Assembly (NCBI GenBank): GCA_016721465.1
Contig: JADKIA010000028.1
Coordinates: 310,001-374,000 of the forward strand
Length of the DNA stretch: 64,000 bases
Reading direction: 5' to 3'
Origin: Ideonella sp.
GTDB lineage: Bacteria; Pseudomonadota; Gammaproteobacteria; Burkholderiales; Burkholderiaceae_C
Shown: piece by piece, positions 57,521 to 64,000 of the stretch
Numbering within the stretch: the stretch's first letter is position 1
Layout of the letters: every line of letters begins with the position of its first letter
The notes under the pieces: model-generated
What the model was told of the DNA's origin: nothing
What the model saw: the letters and a program-made list of their open reading frames with translations, nothing else
Database searches by the model: none
Translations under genes and position numbers: made by a program

Positions 57521-58193
57521 ATCCCGAATTGCCGCTGTCGGCCACGATCTGGTGCTCCAGGCCGTAGCGGATCAGTGACGCGGTGTTGGGCAGTTGCAGC
57601 TTCTCCTGGATCCGGGTCTTGTGCGTGCTCACCGTCTTGATCGACAGGTGCAGCGCTTCGGCAATGTCGGTCAGGCGCTCGCCAGCGACGATGCGCCGCA
57701 GCACATCGAGCTCGCGGTCGGACAGCTGCGCGTGTCGCGGCACCTCCAGCGCGCCGTTGAGTTGCTGCACCACGCGTTCGGCCAGGCTGGCCGTGACATA
57801 GGCCCCGCCCGAGGCGACCTTGCGCACGGCCTCGACCAACTCGGCCCCGGCGCGGTCCTTGGTGACGTAGCCATTGGCGCCGGTCTTGAAGGCGCGCAGC
57901 GCGTACTGCTCCTCGGCATGCATGCTCAGCACCAGGACGCGGACTGCGGCATGTTCCGCCTTGATGCGGCGGATCAGCTCCAGGCCGTTCATCCCCGGCA
58001 TCGACAGGTCCACCACCGCCAGGTCGACCGGATCGCGGCGCAGGCATTCGAGCGCCTGGTAGCCGGACGCCGCTTCGACGATGTGCCAGTCGCTGTTGGC
58101 CGATTCCAGGATGCGCCTGAGGCCCTCGCGCATGATGGCGTGGTCGTCCACCAGCAGCAGGGTCAGGCCAGGGCGTCGATCGGTCGCGGTCAT
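57507..58193 (-). CDS. NarL/FixJ-family response regulator
   Basis: A 228-residue regulator: receiver domain with LLVDDHAIMREGL, phospho-acceptor Asp62 in VVDLSMPGMNG and the TKD lysine (GYVTKDRAG), then a LuxR-type HTH (LSDRELDVLRRIVAGERLTDIAEALHLSIKTVSTHKTRIQEKL). It is the last gene of an operon with two HisKA_3 sensor kinases and overlaps the second by four bases (ATGA). These kinases are its natural phosphate donors. Likely targets are unknown; the adjacent Crp/Fnr gene is one candidate. Confidence 0.92.
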   Translation of the reverse strand: MTATDRRPGLTLLLVDDHAIMREGLRRILESANSDWHIVEAASGYQALECLRRDPVDLAVVDLSMPGMNGLELIRRIKAEHAAVRVLVLSMHAEEQYALRAFKTGANGYVTKDRAGAELVEAVRKVASGGAYVTASLAERVVQQLNGALEVPRHAQLSDRELDVLRRIVAGERLTDIAEALHLSIKTVSTHKTRIQEKLQLPNTASLIRYGLEHQIVADSGNSGFDTL

Positions 58194-59404
58194 GCGGGTC
58201 CAGGCAAGGTGGATGAATCGTTCGGCGCGGCCGGACTGGCCAGCGGCAGGCGGATCACGATGTGCCGCCCACCCGATGCCAAGGGGCTGGAGTCCATTTG
58301 GCCACCCATCCCAAGGGCTTGTGCCTGCAAGGCTTCTTCGGCATCGGCAGGCGCCGCACCGACACCGACGTGCGGGTGAGGCCAGCCGCTGCCGTTGGCC
58401 TCTATGCTCAACGTCAGTTCGGCAGCGGCCTGCCGCACCTGCAGCCGGGCCTCGGTGGCATGTTGATGGTGCGCGATGTGGGCCAACGCATCCTGCACCC
58501 AGCGAAACAGGCCGATGGCGCGGCCTTCGCCCAGGGGCGGGTCGGCATCGTCCAGGCGCAAGCTCACCTGCAGCCCCAGTCGCCGCCCGCAATCGCGCGC
58601 CAGCCATTCGATGGCGGCATTGAAGCCGAGGTCGTCGAGCACCAGCGGGCGCAGTTCGGCGACGATGCGCCGAATGGTGGCCACGGCATCGTCCAGGTTC
58701 TCCAGCATTCCGCTCACTTGCAGGTGGCGTGCCGGCGGGCTGCTCTCGTCGCACAAGGTCGCCAGGTTCATCTTCAGTGCGCTCAGTCGCTGCCCCAGAT
58801 CCTCGTGGAGCTCGCGCGCCACGCGGCGCCGCTCCGCTTCGCGGGCCTCGGCGGACTTGGCGGCCAAGCGCTCGGTGAGCTCGAATTGCCAGCGTTGCGT
58901 GATGTCGGTGAGCACGATGCGCAGCGCGGGCTCGCCGCTCAGGCCGGTCACGCGCAGGCCATCGAGCTGGCCATGCCGATCGCCAGCGCCCGCCGAGCGC
59001 AGCCTGAGCTCGATGCGGCTGGGCTCGTTGCTCTGGAAGGCCCGGTTCAAATGGTGCTGCCAGCGGTCCGCGTCAGCGCTCGCGATGAACCCGCCCATGT
59101 GACGCCCCAACAGTGAAGCGCGCGGCGTGTCGAGCAAGGCCGCCGCCGTCAGGTTGGCTTCGACGATGCGGTCCTCCCGATTCAGCGTCAGGTAGCCGAC
59201 CGGTGCAAAGTCGTACAGGTCGACATAGCGGTCGCGCGCACTGGCCAGGTCGACCTGCGCGCGTCGCAACTCGTCGTTCTGCATCTCCAGCTCGACCTGG
59301 TGCACCTGAAGCTCGTGTTCAAGTGCACCCTTCGTGCGCGTCGACGACCGTGCCGGCCGGGCCGCAGGCCCGGCTGGCGTTGGGGACCGGGGCTGGCGAG
59401 GCAT
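58190..59404 (-). CDS. PAS sensor kinase (HisKA_3) with degenerate ATPase domain
   Basis: A 404-residue cytosolic protein: N-terminal coiled coil, one PAS domain (FAPVGYLTLNREDRIVEANLTAAALL), HisKA_3 box VARELHEDLGQRLSALK with His200, and a HATPase region that is poorly preserved. The N-box reads FRWVQDALAHIAHHQHA, with Asp for Glu and His for the Mg-binding Asn (position 309), and the G1 box is only SIEANGSGW. It may therefore bind ATP weakly or not at all and act as a phospho-acceptor partner of the intact kinase encoded 3 bp upstream. Located between that kinase and the response regulator, it overlaps the latter. Confidence 0.82.
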   Translation of the reverse strand: MPRQPRSPTPAGPAARPARSSTRTKGALEHELQVHQVELEMQNDELRRAQVDLASARDRYVDLYDFAPVGYLTLNREDRIVEANLTAAALLDTPRASLLGRHMGGFIASADADRWQHHLNRAFQSNEPSRIELRLRSAGAGDRHGQLDGLRVTGLSGEPALRIVLTDITQRWQFELTERLAAKSAEAREAERRRVARELHEDLGQRLSALKMNLATLCDESSPPARHLQVSGMLENLDDAVATIRRIVAELRPLVLDDLGFNAAIEWLARDCGRRLGLQVSLRLDDADPPLGEGRAIGLFRWVQDALAHIAHHQHATEARLQVRQAAAELTLSIEANGSGWPHPHVGVGAAPADAEEALQAQALGMGGQMDSSPLASGGRHIVIRLPLASPAAPNDSSTLPGPA

Positions 59405-59407
59405 GTT

Positions 59408-60913
59408 TCAGGCACCCGGCCCGGCCGGGTTCAACGGGCCCGCAGGCCAAAGTGGCAGCCGGACCGTGACGCGCCCGCCGCCGGACGGCGCGTTGCCCAC
59501 CTCGACCGTGCCGCCGAACAGCCGGGCCCGCTCGCGCATGCCAGCCAGCCCGTGCGAACCGTCCCGCTCGGCAGCCGGCCCGGAGAATCCGATCCCGTCG
59601 TCTTCGACCTCGAGCAACAGGACGCCACGCTCGCAGTGAAGCTCGATGCGCACCGAGCGGGCATGCGCGTGGCGTGCCACGTTCGTGAGCGCCTCCTGCA
59701 CCATCCTGTAGACGGCGACGGCCGCGGCCTGGCCCAGCGGTGGATCGGCCGAGTCCAGGTGCACCGCCACCTCGACGCCCATGCGCAGGGATGATTCGCG
59801 CCCCAGCCACTCGACGGCCGCGTTCAGACCCAGATCGTCGAGCATGGCGGGGCGCAGATCGGTGGCCAGCCGACGGACGGCGGCCACGGTGTCGTCCACC
59901 ATCGCCAGCAGATGGTCCACGGCGGGCCCGGTTGCCGCCGATGTCGGCTCGCGCGCGCAACGCACCAGCTCCAGCTTCAGTGCGGTCAGCCGCTGGCCCA
60001 GTTCGTCGTGCAGTTCGCGTGCGATGCGCTGCCGCTCTTCCTCCAGGGCCTGGATCTGGTGGGCCGCGAGCTGCTGCATCCGCGCCCGCGATTGTTCCAG
60101 CTCGCGGCCCGTGCGGGCACGCTCGGTGATGTCGTTGATGACCATCTGCACCGTGGATCGACCGTGGTCGGGCAATGCCGCCACCGCGATCTCCACATCG
60201 CGCTCGCCGCCGTCGAGGCGCGCGATGCGCTCGGTCAGGCAGGGGATCGGGCGATCGACCGACAGCGCCAGCGCCACCTGGCGCTTGACGGTGGCATGCG
60301 ATTCGGCCTTGAGCACCGAATACATCGAGCGACCCACGAGGTCGTCCCGGTCGGCGGCGCCGAACAGGCCGACGCAGGCGCGATTGGCATAGACGATGGA
60401 TTCGCCGTCAGCGATCCAGATGGCGGTCGGCGCCAGATCGAAGATGCCGCGCAGGCGCGCGTTCAGCGCCTGCACTTCGGCCTGCTGATCATGCTCTGCG
60501 CTCAGGTCGCGCAGCAAGGCGGTGAAGCAGTGCCGCGTGCCCAATTCGCCCGCCACGTCGACGCGCGAGATCGTGACCGCGACCGGGAATTCCTCGCCGT
60601 TCGCGCGCCGGCCGACCAGACTGGCGACCTGAGGTGGGAGCCACTCGGCCGGGGCGGAGGCGGCCGACTCGTGCAGTTGCCCCATGTGCCCCACGTGCGC
60701 CGCGTGCCGGTGTGCCGGGATGAAGTGCCCCAGGTCCTGGCCGAGCGCCTCGGACGCCACACAGCCCAGCATGCGCAATGCCGCCGGGTTGACCATCACG
60801 ATGTGTTGCCGCTCGTCGATGACGACGATGCCTTCGTGCGAGCCATTGAAGACGCTGTCGGCAACACTCGCAAACGGGTCACCCAGCCACCTCGGTGCTG
60901 ACGGACGGCTCAT
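59408..60913 (-). CDS. PAS-PAS sensor histidine kinase (HisKA_3)
   Basis: A 501-residue soluble kinase. PAS 1 (VFNGSHEGIVVIDERQHIVMVNPAALRMLG) and PAS 2 (IFDLAPTAIWIADGESIVYANRACVGLFG) precede IARELHDELGQRLTALK with His302, the N-box YRMVQEALTNVARHA, G1 VEDDGIGF and GLAGMRERARLFGG. All kinase motifs are intact. No membrane segment or cysteine-rich sensor motif is seen; PAS 1 contains many histidines (HFIPAHRHAAHVGHMGQLHE), so haem binding is conceivable. AGGTGA ahead of ATG 60913 fixes the start. First gene of the kinase-kinase-regulator operon. Confidence 0.9.
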   Translation of the reverse strand: MSRPSAPRWLGDPFASVADSVFNGSHEGIVVIDERQHIVMVNPAALRMLGCVASEALGQDLGHFIPAHRHAAHVGHMGQLHESAASAPAEWLPPQVASLVGRRANGEEFPVAVTISRVDVAGELGTRHCFTALLRDLSAEHDQQAEVQALNARLRGIFDLAPTAIWIADGESIVYANRACVGLFGAADRDDLVGRSMYSVLKAESHATVKRQVALALSVDRPIPCLTERIARLDGGERDVEIAVAALPDHGRSTVQMVINDITERARTGRELEQSRARMQQLAAHQIQALEEERQRIARELHDELGQRLTALKLELVRCAREPTSAATGPAVDHLLAMVDDTVAAVRRLATDLRPAMLDDLGLNAAVEWLGRESSLRMGVEVAVHLDSADPPLGQAAAVAVYRMVQEALTNVARHAHARSVRIELHCERGVLLLEVEDDGIGFSGPAAERDGSHGLAGMRERARLFGGTVEVGNAPSGGGRVTVRLPLWPAGPLNPAGPGA

Positions 60914-61394
60914 CGCCAATCACCTGTCCAGGCCAGGCCAGCCCCGAGCGGCTCCGCCGGCATTCGACTCGACTCGGGCCGGCGCCACCGGCCCGACCAT
61001 GCAGTGGTCTTCAAGCGCGCACCCCTTGCAGCGGTCGTGGGATCCTGGGATCGACTCTAGCCCGGGTCGCCGCGCCATGTGAGGTCCGGCGCGGATCGTC
61101 GTTGACATCGATCATTGCCGTGCCATTCCATCGGCCCGTGCGTGCGAGTGGCGTTCGGAAGTTTCCTAACGCAGGGGGTGAGCATTCCGAGCGGCGGCAC
61201 AGCAATCCGACGCGAAGTCGGCGGGCTCGCCGATGGTCGACGCCGGCCGTTTGCGGCACTCTTGAGTCAACGCAGAGCCGCTCCCGAGTTGGCTCACCCC
61301 CTCGGGGGGGCGGACGACGTATGTCGTCGGCTTGGGGGCGCTTTCAAGGCATTGGTCGATCAAGGTCGGGTCAGGTCAGAAACGGGAGCGAGCG
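60914..61394. other. Divergent intergenic region, kinase operon / Crp-Fnr gene
   Basis: No coding region in 481 bp. TTGACATCGATCAT (61102-61115) resembles the FNR-like box at 7 of 8 but has no -10 at the regulon spacing on either strand; its TTGACA may instead be a -35. TTGAGTCAA at 61262-61270 is a shorter palindrome. A GC-rich repeat copy lies near the Crp-Fnr gene. Confidence 0.5.
61291..61350. repeat. GC-rich palindromic intergenic repeat, copy 4
   Basis: CCCCCTCGGGGGG is followed by a perfect hairpin GACGAC-GTAT-GTCGTC (61313-61328) and a GGGGGCG block. Same general plan as the copies near 9.6 kb and 37.4 kb. It ends about 45 bp ahead of the Crp/Fnr start. Confidence 0.4.
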
Positions 61395-62255
61395 ATGGAC
61401 AAGGTCATCCATTTTTCAGGCGGCAGCCCTTCAATCAACGGCTCGCAACATCGGGCGTCGGCGTTTGCCGGTGAGGGCAGTCGCTTGTCCGACCTGCTGC
61501 ATTTGCTGGGCAGCACCGAAGCGCCCGGATTGGCCGCGTTGGTGGACGAGCCGATCCTGTCGCGGCGGCTGCACGAGGGGGATACGCTGTTCCACGAGGG
61601 GGCGCGTGCGGACGCCATCTACTTCGTCCGCTCGGGCAGCTTCAAGACCTTCTGCACCGCCGAAGACGGCTACGAACAGGTGCTGGGTTTCGTCGGTCGC
61701 GCCGAGGTGCTCGGCTTCGACGCCCTGTGCACGAACCGCCATCCCAACAGCGCCGTGGCGATGGAGGATTCGAGCGTGTTCGGCGTGCCGGTGCGCGATC
61801 TGTCTGCGCTGGGCCGGCGCGTGCCGGCGTTCGACCATGCGCTGGTCCTCGCGGTCAGCCGCGAGCTGGCGCACCGCGGTGACCTTGCCAATGTGATGGC
61901 GGCCGTGGCGGCCGAGGTGCGCCTGGCGAGATTCCTGGTGCAGTGGTCGACCCGCATGGCAGCCCGCGGACAGTCGCCGCGCCGCTTCGTGCTGCGGATG
62001 AGCCGCCGCGAGATGGCCAGCCATCTGGGCGTCGCGCATGAAACGGTGAGCCGGGGCTTCCGCGTGCTGGCGAATGCGGCCCTCGTGAAGGTCTGCAACC
62101 GGGAGGTCGAGATCCTGGACATGGACGGGCTCAAGGCCTTTTCGTGCAGCACGCGCCGGCCCATCGACGAGGATGCCGCGGCGAGCGCGGGCCATTCGCA
62201 GCATGCGGCGCTGTGGTCGGGCGCACCGGCGACCAGGCACGCCGAGGCGGCCTGA
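61395..62255 (+). CDS. Crp/Fnr-family transcriptional regulator without FNR iron-sulfur cysteines
   Basis: A 286-residue regulator: a cyclic-nucleotide-binding-type beta barrel (LHEGDTLFHEGARADAIYFVRSGSFKTF; GYEQVLGFVGRAEVLGFDAL), a long dimerisation helix, and a winged helix whose recognition helix AHETVSRGFRVL has Glu216, Ser219 and Arg220 in the E-x-x-S-R pattern that reads TTGA half-sites in FNR. The N-terminal region before residue 87 contains no cysteine, so the [4Fe-4S] oxygen sensor of FNR is absent. It also has an unusual 30-residue C-terminal extension rich in Ala/His. A natural candidate for binding the FNR-like boxes found across the neighbouring stress genes. Confidence 0.88.
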   Translation: MDKVIHFSGGSPSINGSQHRASAFAGEGSRLSDLLHLLGSTEAPGLAALVDEPILSRRLHEGDTLFHEGARADAIYFVRSGSFKTFCTAEDGYEQVLGFVGRAEVLGFDALCTNRHPNSAVAMEDSSVFGVPVRDLSALGRRVPAFDHALVLAVSRELAHRGDLANVMAAVAAEVRLARFLVQWSTRMAARGQSPRRFVLRMSRREMASHLGVAHETVSRGFRVLANAALVKVCNREVEILDMDGLKAFSCSTRRPIDEDAAASAGHSQHAALWSGAPATRHAEAA

Positions 62256-62312
62256 ACCCCGCCGGCTCCGCAGCCGGTCTGCCCGCACAAGGCGCCGTCG
62301 CGCTGCGCATGC

Positions 62313-64000
62313 TCAAGCCAATGCCTCGCCGGGCTGCGCTGGATCGATCCAGGCACCGAGCTTGAAGTGGTTCACCAGGATGTTGCCGCCGAGCATCGGC
62401 GCGGCATGCATGCGGAACCAGCGGCGTTCGTTGGGCGAGTGGCACGGGTAGGTGATCTCGAACACCGCCTGGCGACCATCGAGCAAGTCCTGCAGTCCTT
62501 GCAGAACCTGCTGGGCCAACGCATCGTTCGGCGCGCTTCTGCGACACACCTCGAGGTAGCTCACGCCGGGGCCGCAGGCGGCGTCGCCCGGGTCGCCATT
62601 GCGTTCGGCGAATTCGCGCCACGCCCGGTTGACGAGCACGATGACGCCCTGCGGGTCGAGCAGTGCGACATTGCCTGCCAATGCGTCGATGATGCCCTGC
62701 ATGGGCGCGCCGTTGCTGCCGATGCGGGCAGCGGGCGCGGCCTCGAGTGCGGCGTACCCGCCGATCCCGGGCGGCCGATCGATGGGTGGGGTGTCGCGCT
62801 CGAGGGCGTCCATCCGTTCGTCGGGACGAGGCCCATCGCGGGTTTCGGGCAAGGCCGGCAGGTGGTTCGACACCGAGAGCAGCACCTGTACCGTCGTGCC
62901 GATGCCGGGTTGGCTGTGGATGCGCAGGACCCCGCCGAGGGCACGCACGCGCTCGTGCATGCCGAGCAGACCGTAGGCTTCGGGCTTGCTGCCGGATTCC
63001 GACGGCAAGCCACGGCCGTTGTCGCTGATGCGCAGCAGGATGCGACCGTCCCGCGCGCTGGCCAGGCGGATGCGCACCGCACTCGCGTGGGCGTGCTTGA
63101 GGACGTTGTTGAGCGCCTCCTGCGTGACGCGGAACAAGCAGGTTGCGGCGGCGGGCGATGCCATCAATTCGTCGCTGGCAGGGCCTTGCGTCTCGAGATG
63201 ACAAGCGATGCCGGTGCGCTTGCTGAAACCCGTCGCCAGCATCTCGAGGGCCGGCGCCAGGCCCAGGTCTTCGAGCATCTGCGGACGCAGGTCGTCGACG
63301 ATGCGGCGTGTCGAGACCAGGGCCGCCGTGGTCAGCCCGTCGGCTTCGTCCAGCAAGGGCGTCAGGCCCGCCGGATCGTCGGCCAGTCGGTCATGCATCA
63401 CCCCCAGGTCGATCTTGATCGCCGCCAGGGTCTGCTGCAGATCGTCGTGCAGTTCGCGCGCAATGCGCTTGCGCTCGTGCTCCTGCACCCGGTCTTGCGC
63501 GGCGAACAGCCGCCGCAGGTCGGCGTGCGACTGCGCCAGCGCCAGCTGCGCCTGCCGCAGTTCGGTCACGTCGTGCATGACCACGACGATGGAGGTCTCC
63601 TCGCGGTTGTCGATCATGGACTCGACCGATTCCACGCGCCGGGTCGTGCCGTCGGCGCGCAGGATCGTCACTTCGGCCGCTGGGGCAAGCGTCACGCCGC
63701 TGCGCAACGCCGCGATGCGGGCCTTGACCCGCGCATGCGATTCGGGGTGGATCAATTCCAGCGGACGCCGCCCGAGCAGGGTCGCCTCGTCGCTGCCGAA
63801 CAGGCGCTGGGCCGCCTCGTTGACCAGGCTGATCCGATCGCCGCTGTCCACGAACACCGCTTCCGGCAGCAGCATCAGCAGGCGACGCAGGCGCGCTTCG
63901 CTGTCGCGCAACGAGGCCGCCTGCAACTGGCGCTCGCTGATGTCGCGCAGGATCACCGTGTACAGCGGTTTGCCGTCGACACGGTGCTGCGAAATCGACG
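62313..64000 (-). CDS. Multi-PAS sensor histidine kinase (HisKA_3), 5' end outside the window
   Basis: At least 562 codons, open at the window edge: the sequence entering the window (HRVDGKPLYTVILRDISER) is the end of a PAS/PAC domain. A second PAS (LLMLLPEAVFVDSGDRISLVNEAAQRLFG) follows, then IARELHDDLQQTLAAIKIDLG with the phospho-acceptor His, the N-box FRVTQEALNNVLKHA, G1 RISDNGRGLP and LLGMHERVRALGG. Unusually, another PAS-like domain (GIIDALAGNVALLDPQGVIVLVNRAWREFAERNG) lies after the ATPase domain. It converges with the Crp/Fnr gene. It may be a third donor for the nearby NarL-type regulator. Confidence 0.88.
   Translation of the reverse strand, partial: SISQHRVDGKPLYTVILRDISERQLQAASLRDSEARLRRLLMLLPEAVFVDSGDRISLVNEAAQRLFGSDEATLLGRRPLELIHPESHARVKARIAALRSGVTLAPAAEVTILRADGTTRRVESVESMIDNREETSIVVVMHDVTELRQAQLALAQSHADLRRLFAAQDRVQEHERKRIARELHDDLQQTLAAIKIDLGVMHDRLADDPAGLTPLLDEADGLTTAALVSTRRIVDDLRPQMLEDLGLAPALEMLATGFSKRTGIACHLETQGPASDELMASPAAATCLFRVTQEALNNVLKHAHASAVRIRLASARDGRILLRISDNGRGLPSESGSKPEAYGLLGMHERVRALGGVLRIHSQPGIGTTVQVLLSVSNHLPALPETRDGPRPDERMDALERDTPPIDRPPGIGGYAALEAAPAARIGSNGAPMQGIIDALAGNVALLDPQGVIVLVNRAWREFAERNGDPGDAACGPGVSYLEVCRRSAPNDALAQQVLQGLQDLLDGRQAVFEITYPCHSPNERRWFRMHAAPMLGGNILVNHFKLGAWIDPAQPGEALA

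Noticed and set aside
61102..61115. TTGACATCGATCAT as a further FNR-like box controlling the Crp/Fnr or kinase genes
   Set aside because: It matches at 7 of 8 but no -10-like hexamer lies 20-22 bp away on either strand, and its distance to both starts is large; kept only as a remark.

Overview
The window is a strongly GC-rich stretch of a betaproteobacterial chromosome, most likely from the Burkholderiales (Rubrivivax/Leptothrix/Methylibium-like). The evidence is the gene content (polyhydroxybutyrate turnover, an aerobic 2-aminobenzoyl-CoA pathway, OmpR/EnvZ, an extracytoplasmic DUF481 protein), the codon bias and the family-typical protein sequences. No insertion sequence, integrase, CRISPR array or rRNA gene was seen. 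One tRNA gene (Val, GAC) is present.

Left part (about 0.1-15 kb): polyhydroxybutyrate degradation (3-hydroxybutyrate oligomer hydrolase, 3-hydroxybutyrate dehydrogenase) and an acyl-CoA ligase lie on the minus strand. Divergent from these is a long plus-strand catabolic operon: 2-aminobenzoyl-CoA monooxygenase/reductase, a short-chain dehydrogenase, a MarR regulator, enoyl-CoA hydratase, acyl-CoA dehydrogenase, 2-aminobenzoate-CoA ligase, a RidA protein, an arylformamidase-like hydrolase and tryptophan 2,3-dioxygenase. Together these should take tryptophan through kynurenine and anthranilate to CoA thioesters, but no kynureninase is encoded here. A palindrome overlapping the -35 box upstream of the operon is a good candidate MarR operator.

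Middle part (about 15-32 kb): housekeeping genes. These are sppA, mfd (broken by an apparent one-base insertion), ispD-ispF, a DnaJ/CbpM/FtsH protein-quality module, an EnvZ/OmpR-type two-component system, a SIMPL protein, a second 3-hydroxybutyrate dehydrogenase, an alpha/beta hydrolase, a RelA-type (p)ppGpp synthetase and tRNA-Val.

Right part (about 32-64 kb): a large lipoprotein, several envelope or unknown proteins, and then a dense stress/regulatory block. The block holds a flavodoxin-fold quinone reductase, a GGDEF protein, cyclopropane fatty acid synthase, DUF883/YqjE/YqjK-like membrane proteins, a universal stress protein, an MgtA-like P-type ATPase, Lon, a CheB-CheR-PAS fusion, a solitary GroEL, a hydrolase-like pseudoenzyme coupled to a phosphoribosyltransferase, a two-kinase/one-regulator signalling operon, a Crp/Fnr regulator and another PAS kinase that runs off the window.

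The main new observation is in this block. Upstream of at least seven transcription units lies a TTGA-N6-TCAA-like dyad (FNR/ANR-type). In five of them a -10-like hexamer follows at exactly 21 bp, the layout of a class II FNR-dependent promoter. The Crp/Fnr protein in the block carries the E-x-x-S-R recognition helix expected for TTGA half-sites but lacks the N-terminal cysteines that bind the FNR iron-sulfur cluster. This suggests a locally encoded stress regulon whose input signal is not the FNR cluster itself.
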